Positions 1-8,521 of a stretch of DNA of 64,000 nucleotides are shown piece after piece; the first letter of the stretch is position 1, and each line of letters starts with the position of its first letter. Made by a program: the position numbers and the translations under genes. The notes beneath the pieces are model-generated. The model was not told the origin of the DNA, did not search any database, and worked only from the letters and a program-made list of their open reading frames with translations. The DNA comes from Amycolatopsis sp. GM8 (GTDB lineage Bacteria; Actinomycetota; Actinomycetes; Mycobacteriales; Pseudonocardiaceae), in NCBI RefSeq assembly GCF_021653975.1, contig NZ_JAJKFK010000010.1, positions 1 through 64,000 on the forward strand, in the 5' to 3' direction.

Positions 1-1
1 C

Positions 2-133
2 GTCACGCTGGCGGAGGCCGGCAAGGTCACCATGCGCACCAAGCGGTACCCGTTGCCGGCCGCGGCGGAAGCGCTGGACGATCTCGCGCTGAACCGGGTG
101 CGGGGCCGGGCGGTCCTGGTACCCGAAGCATGA
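2..133 (+). CDS. C-terminal end of a zinc-type (MDR) alcohol dehydrogenase, partial
   Basis: The open frame enters from the left edge and ends at TGA 131-133. The 43 visible residues end in AAEALDDLALNRVRGRAVLVP, which is typical of the C-terminus of medium-chain zinc alcohol dehydrogenases, where the last helix and strand close the catalytic domain. The catalytic and NAD-binding parts lie outside the window, so substrate and cofactor cannot be judged. It is co-directional with the cupin and FAH genes that follow. Confidence 0.6.
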   Translation, partial: VTLAEAGKVTMRTKRYPLPAAAEALDDLALNRVRGRAVLVPEA

Positions 134-174
134 ACTCCACTCTTGGGAAACGAAAAAACAGAAAGGTGGCCGAA

Positions 175-654
175 ATGTGCGGCACTACCGCATCGTGGAT
201 TCCCCTCGCCGAGGCAGGGAAATGGGAGCGAGTTGTCACGGCCGTTCGTGTGAAGGACGCGGACCGCATCAAGCAGAACATCGACGCTTATCAGGGCGTC
301 AACGAAAACACCGTTGCCACGCGGCACATCTGCATGCTCGTGACGGTCTGCGGGCCCGGTGTCGAGGGCGCCACCACCACCCACTATCACCTCGACCACG
401 AGTCGGCTCTCTACTGCACCGAGGGCAACGCCGTGATGTTCTGGGGCGACGAACTCGAAGTCATGCTCGAGGTCGAGGCCGGCGATTTCGTGTACATTCC
501 GCCGTTCACCCCGCACAAGACGTTCAGCCGCAGCCACACCGAGAGCGCGACCTTCGTCGTCTCGCGGACCGACCCTTTGGAGCAGGAGCGTGTCGCCCTC
601 ACCCCGGAACTCGACGACGGCCGGTGCGAGTCCCGCATCGACTGGATCGACTGA
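175..654 (+). CDS. Cupin-domain protein
   Basis: A 159-residue single-domain cupin. Motif 1 is HYHLDHESALYCTEG near residues 69-83 and motif 2 is GDFVYIPPFTPHKTF further on, giving the His/Glu/His set expected to bind a metal. The ATG at 175 is preferred because GAAAGG lies about 8 bases upstream. An in-frame ATG at 130, overlapping the preceding stop, would add 15 basic residues. The next gene (FAH hydrolase) starts 12 bases after the stop, so the two are probably co-transcribed. The reaction is not predictable; cupins in such clusters include ring-cleavage dioxygenases and isomerases. Confidence 0.8.
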   Translation: MCGTTASWIPLAEAGKWERVVTAVRVKDADRIKQNIDAYQGVNENTVATRHICMLVTVCGPGVEGATTTHYHLDHESALYCTEGNAVMFWGDELEVMLEVEAGDFVYIPPFTPHKTFSRSHTESATFVVSRTDPLEQERVALTPELDDGRCESRIDWID

Positions 655-666
655 AACCGCGGAACA

Positions 667-1518
667 ATGCGTTTGATCAATCTCAGCGGTCGCGCCCACC
701 TGCTTTCCCGGAACGGCGCGGTCGACATCGCCAAGGTCAGCGCGGGCCGGTTCGGTCCGGACCCGATGGACCTCTTTCCACAATGGACGGAGTTCCGGTC
801 CTGGGCCGCCACCGCCCCCTGGGACGGCGCGGTGCCGTATCGGACCGCTGATCTGCACGCGCCGGTTCCCCGGCCGCGCCAGGTTTTCGCGATCGGGCTG
901 AACTACGGGGAGCACGCCAGTGAAACCGGCTTGTCCGCGGCGGCGCACACCCCTTCGGTGTTCACGAAGTTCGCCAGCTCACTGACCGGCCCCGCCGGCC
1001 GGATCGCGCTGAGCGGGCCGTCGGTCGACTGGGAGGTCGAACTGGTCGTCGTGATGGCCAAGACCACCAGCCGGATCGCCGCCGCCGATGCGGGCGAGCA
1101 CATCGCGGGCTTCACCGCCGGGCAGGATTTCAGCGATCGCGACGTCCAGATGCGCGGGCAACCGCCGCAGTTCTCACTGGGCAAGAGCTTCCCGGGCTTC
1201 GGCCCGACCGGTCCGGCCCTGGTCACCCCCGACGAACTCGATCCCGATTCGCCGTTGCGCCTACGGTGCTGGCTCAACGACGAGCTCGTCCAAGATGGAC
1301 ACACCGGTCAGATGATTCTCCCTGTCCCCGTACTCATCGAGCGGATCTCGGCCGTGTGCACACTCCACCCGGGCGACCTGATCTTCACCGGCACACCGGC
1401 CGGGGTGGGCATGGGACGCGTTCCCGCCCGCTACCTCGCCGACGGTGACGTGGTCCGCACCCAGATCGAGGGAATCGGCGAGATGGAACACGTCTTCTTC
1501 GCGCCTGCGGCACCGTAG
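667..1518 (+). CDS. Fumarylacetoacetate hydrolase (FAH) family protein
   Basis: A 283-residue FAH-fold protein. The acidic metal site is visible as VDWEVELVVVMA near residue 120 and GQDFSDRDVQ about 35 residues later, and the C-terminus carries the family segment HPGDLIFTGTPAGVG. Members hydrolyse or decarboxylate 2,4-dioxo acids, or isomerise/hydrate oxo-dienoates, late in aromatic or alicyclic breakdown. Here the gene follows a cupin gene and converges, with a 9-base gap, on the acyl-CoA ligase of the leftward operon. The exact substrate is unknown. Confidence 0.85.
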   Translation: MRLINLSGRAHLLSRNGAVDIAKVSAGRFGPDPMDLFPQWTEFRSWAATAPWDGAVPYRTADLHAPVPRPRQVFAIGLNYGEHASETGLSAAAHTPSVFTKFASSLTGPAGRIALSGPSVDWEVELVVVMAKTTSRIAAADAGEHIAGFTAGQDFSDRDVQMRGQPPQFSLGKSFPGFGPTGPALVTPDELDPDSPLRLRCWLNDELVQDGHTGQMILPVPVLIERISAVCTLHPGDLIFTGTPAGVGMGRVPARYLADGDVVRTQIEGIGEMEHVFFAPAAP

Positions 1519-1527
1519 CCCGTGGGA

Positions 1528-3075
1528 TCATCGAGTGCCGTTCCGCAGGTCAGCCGCCCGCCGCCGGAGCAGGTTCTTCTGGATCTTCCCGGTGGACGTG
1601 CGTGGCAGCACGTCACGCACCACCTGCCGGGGCGCCTTGAACCGGGCCAGCCGTTGTCTGACGTATTCGGTGAGTTCGTCGTCGGTCACGGAGAACTCGG
1701 GCCGCACCGTAACGAACGCCACCGGGACCTCGCCCCACTTGTCGTCCGGCGCGCCGACCACGGCCGATTCCAGCACCGCCGGATGCGCGTCCAGGACTCG
1801 CTCGATCTCGACCGAGGCGATGTTCTCCCCGCCCGAGATGATGACGTCCTTCCTGCGGTCACGGAGTTCCACATAGCCGTCGGGATGCATGACCGCGAGG
1901 TCGCCGGTCAAAAAACAACCGCTGCGCGTGGCCTCGGCAGTCGCGGCGTCGTCGCGGTAGTAGCCGAGCATGGTGTTGTTGCCGGCGACGGCGATCTCGC
2001 CCAAGGTCGTCCCGTTCGCGGGCACGTCCTTGCCCTCCGCGTCGAGCACGCGCAGCGGGCGCGAGATCAGGTTTCCCACGCCCTGCCTGGCCCGGATCGA
2101 CGCGATGGTTTCGGCGGTCTCGTCGTTCCACTCGGGCTGCCATTCGTTGATCGCCAGCGGTCCGAACGTCTCGGTCAGCCCGTACAGGTGCGTCACGTCG
2201 AAGCCCAGCGGTTCCAGTCGTCGCAACAACGCCGGGGAGGGTGGGGCGCCACCCGTGTCGACGTGGACGCGCGCGGGCAGGGGACCGGCTGCGGGGTCCT
2301 CGGAGATCATCGTGAGCACCGTGGGCGCGGCACTCAGGTGCGTGATCGACTCCTGCCGCAGCGACCGCCAGATCTCGGGCGTGGCCACCGCGCGGAGACA
2401 CACATGGGTGGCTCCCGCGCCGGTCGCCGCCCAGGTGAAACACCAGCCGTTGCAGTGGAACATCGGCAGCGTCCAGAGGTACCGCGCGCCCGGCCGCAGC
2501 TGGGAATGCGACGCCATCGCGACCGCTTGCAGATAGGCGCCCCGGTGGTGGTACATCACGCCCTTGGGCCGGCCCGTCGTGCCGGACGTGTAGTTGATCG
2601 CGAGCAGGTCGGTCTCGTCGATCCGCGCACGATCAGCTGGGTCCGGCGCCACACTCGCCAGCCACGACCCGTAATCCCGGACAAGTGGGATACCGGCGTT
2701 ACGCGCGAGTTCGGCGGCGACCTCCTCGAATTCGTGGGTGGCCACGAGTATTTCCGCGCCCGAATGTTCGAGAATATAGGCTATTTCGCCCGGCGAGAGG
2801 CGGACATTGAGCGGGACGAGGACCGCTCCGCGTGCCGGCACGCCGTGGTGCAGTTCGAGCATGACGTGACTGTTCGAACACAGCGCGGCGACCCGGTCAC
2901 CACGGCCGATACCACTCCCGGCCAGCGCGGAAGAGACCCTGGCACACCGGTCGGCGAACTCGGCGTAGCTGAGCCGGAGCGGGCCGTCGACGACCGCGAG
3001 CCGATCCGCGAACGCCGCCGCCGCGCGATCCAGCAGGGCGACCGGCGTCAGCGGTGCGAAAGTGAACTCTGCCAT
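1528..3075 (-). CDS. AMP-forming acyl-CoA synthetase/ligase
   Basis: A 515-residue member of the ANL superfamily. The P-loop YTSGTTGRPKG is at about residues 162-172, the adenylate motif YGLTETFG follows, and the catalytic Lys motif TSTGKIQKN is near the C-terminus. It activates a carboxylic acid to its CoA thioester in the cytosol. The open frame extends upstream, but the ATG at 3075 (MAEFTFAP) matches the family N-terminus. It is the last gene of the leftward operon that begins with the flavin monooxygenase at 10285, 22 bases after the CoA transferase. The acid used is unknown. Confidence 0.88.
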   Translation of the reverse strand: MAEFTFAPLTPVALLDRAAAAFADRLAVVDGPLRLSYAEFADRCARVSSALAGSGIGRGDRVAALCSNSHVMLELHHGVPARGAVLVPLNVRLSPGEIAYILEHSGAEILVATHEFEEVAAELARNAGIPLVRDYGSWLASVAPDPADRARIDETDLLAINYTSGTTGRPKGVMYHHRGAYLQAVAMASHSQLRPGARYLWTLPMFHCNGWCFTWAATGAGATHVCLRAVATPEIWRSLRQESITHLSAAPTVLTMISEDPAAGPLPARVHVDTGGAPPSPALLRRLEPLGFDVTHLYGLTETFGPLAINEWQPEWNDETAETIASIRARQGVGNLISRPLRVLDAEGKDVPANGTTLGEIAVAGNNTMLGYYRDDAATAEATRSGCFLTGDLAVMHPDGYVELRDRRKDVIISGGENIASVEIERVLDAHPAVLESAVVGAPDDKWGEVPVAFVTVRPEFSVTDDELTEYVRQRLARFKAPRQVVRDVLPRTSTGKIQKNLLRRRAADLRNGTR

Positions 3076-3097
3076 GAGACCCGTCCAGCCCGGTCCT

Positions 3098-4333
3098 TCA
3101 TTTGACCACTTTGTTCGATCGCAATCGGGCGACCTCATCCGGACTCCGGCCGAGTTCCGCGAGGATTTCGTCGGTGTGCTCACCGAGTCGCGGAGCGGGG
3201 TCGAACCTCCCCGCCCCGTACTCACTGAAGTGGACCGGGAAGCCGGGTACGCGAAGCGATCCGAGGTCCCGGTGCTCCATGTCGACGATGTAGCCGTTGG
3301 CCAGCGCCTGCTCGTCGTCCAGGACATCGATCGTGTGCTTGACCGGCGTGAACAGCAGGCCGTGCGCTTCGAAAATGCGCAGCCATTCGTCGCGAGGTCG
3401 CCGCAGCAACTCGGCGTCCACGATTTCGAACAGTGCCGTGTTGTTCTTGATCCTCAGCTCACGAGTCGCGAACCTGGGCATTTCGAGCAGGTCGCGCCGG
3501 TCGATGGCTTCGCAGAACTGAGTCCAGAATTTGACCTCGGGATGGTTCGTGCCCATGATCCATTCGCCGTCGCCACATTGGTACGTCGTCCGCAGTGGCG
3601 GCTGTGTGGTGCGCACCCAGTTGTTGTCCAGCTCGACCCCCGAGATGCTCGCCGACAGCAGATTCATGTGGGTCAACCAGATCGCCGAGCCGTACAGCGA
3701 AACGTGCACCTCCTGGCCGATTCCGTCACGTTCGCGGCAGTGCAGGGCAGTGACGGCGGCGAAGGCGGCCGAGATCGCCGTGAGCTGATCCAGGATGATC
3801 CGCTGGGGAAGGCGTGGCTCCTGGTCCTTGCCCGAGAGATACAGCATGCCGGACAGTGCCTGTCCCAGCGGATCGAAACCGCCTGCCTCCGCCATCGGCC
3901 CGGCCGGACCGAACCCCGAGACATTCAGGTAGATGATTTGCTCGTTGAGGGATCTGATCGAGGCGTAGTCGATGGCCAGCTTGTTCTTGCTCGGCTCCCG
4001 CAGGTTGCTGAGGAACACGTCGGCGCCGGCGACGAGCTCGGCGAGGATCTCCTGCCCCTCCGGGGTGGCGATGTCCAGGCACATGCCCCGCTTGTTCCGG
4101 TTCGACAGCTCGTACAGCGGCGTCCAGTCGTCGATATCCGGGGTGAAGTTGTCGAAGTTGCCGAAATTGCCCTGGTACCGCTCCGGTTCGCCGGCGAGGG
4201 CCTCCACCTTGACCACCTCGGCGCCCAGATCGGCCAGGATCGCGCCGGCGCCGGGGCCCGCATGCCACACGCCCACTTCGACGACCTGGACCCCGTCCAG
4301 TGGCCGGCGGCCGATTCGCTGTTCCGTGCTCAT
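3098..4333 (-). CDS. CaiB/BaiF family III CoA transferase
   Basis: A 411-residue family III acyl-CoA transferase, of normal length for one domain. It begins with the typical GVQVVEVGVWHAGPGAGAIL and LGAEVVKVE segments, and contains DVFLSNLREPSKNKL with the region around the catalytic aspartate (DYASIRSLN follows). It moves CoA between carboxylic acids. The ATG at 4333 overlaps the stop of the upstream DUF35 gene by 4 bases, which fixes the start. It probably makes or recycles the CoA ester handled by the hydratase and aldolase encoded just upstream (inference). Confidence 0.87.
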   Translation of the reverse strand: MSTEQRIGRRPLDGVQVVEVGVWHAGPGAGAILADLGAEVVKVEALAGEPERYQGNFGNFDNFTPDIDDWTPLYELSNRNKRGMCLDIATPEGQEILAELVAGADVFLSNLREPSKNKLAIDYASIRSLNEQIIYLNVSGFGPAGPMAEAGGFDPLGQALSGMLYLSGKDQEPRLPQRIILDQLTAISAAFAAVTALHCRERDGIGQEVHVSLYGSAIWLTHMNLLSASISGVELDNNWVRTTQPPLRTTYQCGDGEWIMGTNHPEVKFWTQFCEAIDRRDLLEMPRFATRELRIKNNTALFEIVDAELLRRPRDEWLRIFEAHGLLFTPVKHTIDVLDDEQALANGYIVDMEHRDLGSLRVPGFPVHFSEYGAGRFDPAPRLGEHTDEILAELGRSPDEVARLRSNKVVK

Positions 4334-4773
4334 GACGTCGCTCCCGCCGGCGCGATCACCGTGAATTGAGGGACGCTCCACCCTTCCTCCTGATCGAGGA
4401 AGAAGACCTTCACCCGGTCGCCAATGTGCAGACTCCCGGGGTCGCTACCGACGATGTTGGACACCATCCGTACCCCCTCGTCGAGCTCGACCAGGCCGAC
4501 GACGGCGGGGCCGTCGAAGCCCTGGACGGGCGGGTAGTGGTGCACGGCGAAGCTGTAGAGCGTGCCACGTCCCGTGGCCTCGACGTGGTCGGATTCGAGG
4601 CTGTGACAGACAGGGCAGGCCGGGCCAGGCGGGTGGCGTAGCACGCCACAATCGGCACATCGCTGGATGAGCAGCCGATGATCGTCGCAACCGGACCAGA
4701 AGAACGCTGTGTCCGGGCTCTGCCCGGGCCGCAGCCGATCACGGGTCGGGGCGTAGCTCCAGTCGGTCGTCAT
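4330..4773 (-). CDS. DUF35 / OB-fold protein with zinc ribbon, aldolase partner
   Basis: A 147-residue protein with an N-terminal rubredoxin-like zinc ribbon (CADCGVLRHPPGPACPVC, about residues 35-52) and a C-terminal OB fold. In actinobacterial steroid degradation, DUF35 domains form the obligate partner of Ltp2-type thiolase-fold aldolases. Here it is a separate gene lying directly downstream of such a gene, separated by 2 bases, and it overlaps the CoA transferase start. The likely role is acyl-CoA binding in a retro-aldol complex. This is strong by context, but the substrate is unknown. Confidence 0.85.
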   Translation of the reverse strand: MTTDWSYAPTRDRLRPGQSPDTAFFWSGCDDHRLLIQRCADCGVLRHPPGPACPVCHSLESDHVEATGRGTLYSFAVHHYPPVQGFDGPAVVGLVELDEGVRMVSNIVGSDPGSLHIGDRVKVFFLDQEEGWSVPQFTVIAPAGATS

Positions 4774-4775
4774 GG

Positions 4776-5975
4776 TCAGGACACCTCCTCGCTGGTGAGC
4801 AGCAGGCCACTGGTGGGAACGTGCGAGCCGGACGTCACCACGGCGACATGCGTGTCCGCCACCTGGTTGACCGCGGATCCCCGCAGCTGCCGGACGGCCT
4901 CGGCGATTCCGTTGAATCCGTGGATGTAGGCCTCGCCCACCTGCCCGCCGTTGGTGTTGACCGGCAACGATCCGCTCGCCGCCGTCTGTCCACTTGCGAC
5001 GAAAGCCGCGGCTTCGCCCGGCTTGCAGAACCCCAGTGCCTCCAGCTGCATGAGCACCGCGAAGCTGAAGTGGTCGTAGATCACGCCCATGTCGACGTCA
5101 CTGGGCTTCAGGCCGGACTGTGCCCAGAGCTGGTCGCCGACGATCGCCGTCTCCGGCGCGGTGGTGAGGTCTTCGCGGAAGGCGCTCGCCATGCCCACTT
5201 GGTCCGGACCACAGCCTTGCGCCGCGGCCGCGATGACGGCCGGGGATTGACGCAGATCTCGCGCCCGCTCCAGCGAGGTCACGACCAGGGCCACGGCACC
5301 GTCGCTCTCCTGACAGCAATCGAGGAGCCGCAAGGGATCGGTCACCAGGCGGGACGCCTGATGATCCTCCAGAGTGACCGGCCGCTGGTGGAACCACGCG
5401 GCGGGATTCGTTGCCGCGTAAGCCCTCGACTGGACCGTGACCCGGCCGAAGTCCTCCGATGTGAGCCCGTACTCGGACATGTAGCGACGGGCCACCAGCG
5501 CCATCCACCCCGCGGCCGTGGCGAGCCCGAAGGGCAGCACCCACGACTGGTCGAGCTCGTGGCTGGTCGCCGGACCACCGCTCCAGCTGGCGCGCTTCGG
5601 TTGCCCGAACCTTTGCTGGGAGCGCTCGTTCATCGCCCGGTAGCACACCACCACCTCGGCCAGTCCCGTCGCGACCGCCGCGGCGGCCATGGCGACCGTC
5701 GCGCAGCCTCCGCCGCCCCCGGCCGGGGTGAGCGGCAGGAAACTCAGGCGCGGGATTCCCAGGCTGCGGGCGACCGCCGTCTGCGAGTTGTTGTCCATCG
5801 CGAAGGCGGCGAGCCCGTCGACCTCGTGCGGCGCCAGACCGGCGTCATCGAGGGCGGCTTTCACCGCCTCGACGGCCAGCCGGAGCTCGCTGCGGCCCGA
5901 GTTCTTCGAGAACTCGGTGGCGCCGATGCCGACGATCGCGGCCTCGTTGCTGATCGATCTCACCGTTCGGGGCAT
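4776..5975 (-). CDS. Ltp2-like thiolase-fold protein, probable acyl-CoA retro-aldolase
   Basis: A 399-residue thiolase-superfamily protein of the lipid-transfer/Ltp type. The C-terminal block NTNGGQVGEAYIHGFNGI replaces the GHP motif of true thiolases, and YDHFSFAVLMQLEALGF carries a tyrosine. Both resemble Ltp2, which cleaves beta-hydroxyacyl-CoA by retro-aldol reaction rather than thiolysis. The DUF35 gene follows immediately and a MaoC-type hydratase gene precedes it, the expected hydration-then-cleavage set. A classical thiolase is less likely because the C-terminal catalytic His/Cys pattern is absent. Confidence 0.83.
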   Translation of the reverse strand: MPRTVRSISNEAAIVGIGATEFSKNSGRSELRLAVEAVKAALDDAGLAPHEVDGLAAFAMDNNSQTAVARSLGIPRLSFLPLTPAGGGGGCATVAMAAAAVATGLAEVVVCYRAMNERSQQRFGQPKRASWSGGPATSHELDQSWVLPFGLATAAGWMALVARRYMSEYGLTSEDFGRVTVQSRAYAATNPAAWFHQRPVTLEDHQASRLVTDPLRLLDCCQESDGAVALVVTSLERARDLRQSPAVIAAAAQGCGPDQVGMASAFREDLTTAPETAIVGDQLWAQSGLKPSDVDMGVIYDHFSFAVLMQLEALGFCKPGEAAAFVASGQTAASGSLPVNTNGGQVGEAYIHGFNGIAEAVRQLRGSAVNQVADTHVAVVTSGSHVPTSGLLLTSEEVS

Positions 5976-5981
5976 CCTCTC

Positions 5982-7004
5982 TCAGCTCTGTGACTGGAAC
6001 TGCAACAGATTCATGGTCGACCGGCCCACGGGCTCGTCCCGCTGGTTGACGAACGTGTCCCGGACCGTGAGGAAATGCCCTGGCCCCAGCTTGGTGCGTT
6101 TCGTCTCGGTGCAGTTGACGAGTTCGTTCACCGAGGTCACCCGGTCACCGGGGCGCAGCGGCGGCCCGAATTCGAGCAGGACCTCTTGGACGACGACGTC
6201 GGTCATCCCGGGCAGCAGCCGCAGCGCGGCCCGCTTGTGTGCGGGATACGGCCACGGCGGGTGGCCGGGCAGCTCGACGTCGGGGTGGTCGAGGTCGATG
6301 CCGACCTGGCTCCCGCGATCCATGACCCAGACGATCAGCGACGGTGGCGGCGCGATCACACCCCTTGCCGGCGAAGCAGTCGCGTAGTCCTCGTCGGTGT
6401 AGAGCGGATTGGCGTCGCGGACCATTTCGGCGAGGTAACCGATCTGTGCCTCGCTGACCGGATAGGGGCCGGGACGCAGCGACTGAACTCCGACCTGCTC
6501 GCGTGCCTCGGCCGGCATTTCACTGGATAGCCGGGGTGGCTCAGGCTCGTCCAATTCCCGGAATTCCGCATGGTCACCGGCAACCGTGGGAAGCGCGAGA
6601 ACCGTTGTGGACAGGCCGGTGATCCCGAGCGCGTTCGAGATCGACAAATCGAGGCGAACCAGACCGTCGCCACTCTCGCTCTTCCATTTGTCGGTGACTT
6701 TCCCGCGCACAATGGCCTCGTCGCCCAGTACGAGCTGATTGGTCATCTTCACCGAAGCCGAGCGGAATCTCGCCGTCGGGCCCGCCCAGTCGGTGGCGAA
6801 CCGGCCGAAAAGCGCCTGGTTGAACATGGTGTTGACGAACGCCCCACGCATTCCGAGCGATCGGGTGAATTGATCGTTGTGGTGGTACGGCATGAGATCG
6901 CGGGTCCCCATCGCACCCATGACCAAGGTCTTCAGCGTGATCGGGAACGGCAACTCCGGAAGCTCGGCGCCCACTTCAGCGTCATTCCACGACAGTGAAT
7001 TCAC
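5982..7004 (-). CDS. Two-domain MaoC / FAS1-type enoyl-CoA hydratase
   Basis: A 340-residue protein with two hot-dog domains. The N-terminal half is MaoC-like (MPYHHNDQFTRSLGMRG). The C-terminal half is FAS1-dehydratase-like (VRDANPLYTDEDYA, then RGVIAPPPSL). Such pairs hydrate 2-enoyl-CoA esters; in steroid side-chain degradation the two folds are separate subunits (ChsH1 and ChsH2). Here they are fused, MaoC first. The GTG start at 7004 overlaps the NTF2 gene stop by 4 bases, and the aldolase gene follows after 6 bases. It likely supplies the beta-hydroxyacyl-CoA to the aldolase. Confidence 0.82.
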   Translation of the reverse strand: MNSLSWNDAEVGAELPELPFPITLKTLVMGAMGTRDLMPYHHNDQFTRSLGMRGAFVNTMFNQALFGRFATDWAGPTARFRSASVKMTNQLVLGDEAIVRGKVTDKWKSESGDGLVRLDLSISNALGITGLSTTVLALPTVAGDHAEFRELDEPEPPRLSSEMPAEAREQVGVQSLRPGPYPVSEAQIGYLAEMVRDANPLYTDEDYATASPARGVIAPPPSLIVWVMDRGSQVGIDLDHPDVELPGHPPWPYPAHKRAALRLLPGMTDVVVQEVLLEFGPPLRPGDRVTSVNELVNCTETKRTKLGPGHFLTVRDTFVNQRDEPVGRSTMNLLQFQSQS

Positions 7005-7402
7005 CTCGACTCCGTCCCCTCGTGGAGTTCGACGATCGCGTGGGTGTCGAAGTAAAAGGCGTCGGCACCGAAGACCTGGCCGTTCTCGACCCGGTACAGT
7101 TCGAGCACTCTCATCGCGATCTCACGGCCGGTCGGCCGCGCCGTGAAGGTGGCGTCGACCTCGACCAGTACGCCCGCGCTGTGCGGGCTCAACCGGGTCG
7201 AGACGACCGTGAGGGCAAGGGATTCGTCGATCTTCTTCAGCATCGCGGCGAACCCGTCGAGCCCCCGCCATTCGCCGGCCCAGGGCAGCGATGCGGCCTG
7301 ACGCCAGACCGCATCCGGGCTGGTCAGCCCGGCGAGTGCCGTCCAGTCCCGGTTTCGATAATGCGAATAGAACCGCGCGAGGGTGTTTTCGTTGTCGGTC
7401 AT
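7001..7402 (-). CDS. NTF2-like (SnoaL-type) small protein
   Basis: A 133-residue NTF2-fold protein, with an opening segment FYSHYRNRDWTALAGLTSPDAVWR and a closing FDTHAIVELHEG. Members of the fold act as isomerases, hydrolases, dehydratases or binding proteins, so the reaction cannot be named. The ATG at 7402 is chosen because it overlaps the upstream LLM gene stop by 4 bases; the longer open frame contains only low-complexity Arg/Gly sequence. It lies between the flavoprotein and hydratase genes of the same operon. Confidence 0.75.
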   Translation of the reverse strand: MTDNENTLARFYSHYRNRDWTALAGLTSPDAVWRQAASLPWAGEWRGLDGFAAMLKKIDESLALTVVSTRLSPHSAGVLVEVDATFTARPTGREIAMRVLELYRVENGQVFGADAFYFDTHAIVELHEGTESR

Positions 7403-8406
7403 GACCGTCCGTTCCGCCGCGTCGATCGCAGCCGCGGCTGTACTCGCTCCGCGAAGAGGCGCAGGCCGGCCCAGCCGACCTCCGGGTCGAGGCCGCCCAT
7501 GAGCGGATGAAACTCCAGCACATCGTTGTCGCCCAAGGACGAGGCGTAGTCGACGCACTGATCCGGATCGACGACCAGATAGGTGCCGGAGGCGCGGACG
7601 TCCTCAATGGACGCGCGGTGTTGATAGGCGGCCACCGTGCGCCGGGACTTGTCCACCCACTGGGCGTACGAATTGGACTCGCGCATGGCGTGCGGCCCGA
7701 TCAGGTGCCACGCCTTCTCGACGTCCTCGGCGACGTGGAGGAATCGCACTCCGCTGGTCGCGACGGGCCTGGCCGGCTCGGTCTCGTTCTCCCGTCCGAG
7801 CCGGCGCCGTTCGCGCTCGTAGACCTCCACCGCCTGCTCGGTTGTGGGCTCGAAACCGTCGGCGAGGCGGGCGGCCCGGCGCGCACCGGCATTTGTCGTG
7901 CCACCCAACAGGATCTTCATCGCGTCCTGGGCGGGCCGGGGAGTGACCCTGGCCTGGCGGCCGGCGTACTCGAACGGCTCTCCCGTCCAGGCCTTGCGGA
8001 GCACTTCGATGCCGGACTCGAGGTCGCCGGCCCGGTCCTCCAGTCGCTTGCCGAACATCTCGAACTCGGCGGGGGAGTAGCCGGCACCGAGCACGACCTC
8101 CAGGCGGCCGCCGCTGATCAGATCCGCCACGGCGACGTCCTCGGCGACACGCAGGGGATCGTGCAGGGGCAGGAGAAGCACGGTCACCCGGACGGCCAGG
8201 CGCCGCGTTCTCGCCCCGACGGCACCTGCCATCACCAGTGGCGACGGCAGGTAGCTGTCGGCGGACGCGTGATGCTCGTTGAGCCGGACGTAGTCGAAAC
8301 CGTGGTCGTCGGCCCACTCGGCCATGTCGAGCGCCGCGCGGTAGCGATCGGCGTTCGATCCTTCACCAGTCCACCGCATATCGAAACGCAGACCGATTCG
8401 AGGCAC
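7399..8406 (-). CDS. LLM-class (luciferase-like) flavin-dependent oxidoreductase
   Basis: A 335-residue bacterial-luciferase-fold protein. It shows AEWADDHGFDYVRLNEHHAS near the N-terminus, DPLRVAEDVAVADLISGGR, and LGAGYSPAEFEMFGK, all typical of LLM monooxygenases that use reduced F420 or FMN. The GTG at 8406 is preferred because AAAGGA lies 7 bases upstream; the ATG at 8442 has no ribosome site. It is the second gene of the operon starting at 10285. Known relatives include monoterpene and alkanesulfonate monooxygenases and F420-dependent dehydrogenases, so the cofactor is not settled. Confidence 0.83.
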   Translation of the reverse strand: MPRIGLRFDMRWTGEGSNADRYRAALDMAEWADDHGFDYVRLNEHHASADSYLPSPLVMAGAVGARTRRLAVRVTVLLLPLHDPLRVAEDVAVADLISGGRLEVVLGAGYSPAEFEMFGKRLEDRAGDLESGIEVLRKAWTGEPFEYAGRQARVTPRPAQDAMKILLGGTTNAGARRAARLADGFEPTTEQAVEVYERERRRLGRENETEPARPVATSGVRFLHVAEDVEKAWHLIGPHAMRESNSYAQWVDKSRRTVAAYQHRASIEDVRASGTYLVVDPDQCVDYASSLGDNDVLEFHPLMGGLDPEVGWAGLRLFAERVQPRLRSTRRNGRS

Positions 8407-8521
8407 TTCATTGTCCTTTCTCGCCGGCGGGGTGGCATTCATGAGGAGGAGATCCCGGAGCCAGGGGCCGCCTCAGGTTCCGCTTCCCGCACCGCCACGC
8501 AAGCCACTTTCACAACAATCT

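Noticed and set aside
3062..4369. Long open frames on the plus strand opposite the CoA transferase (also at 1522-3105, 8411-9502 and elsewhere)
   Set aside because: They are mirror frames of well-supported genes in high-GC DNA, rich in Arg, His and Gly, and show no family motif.
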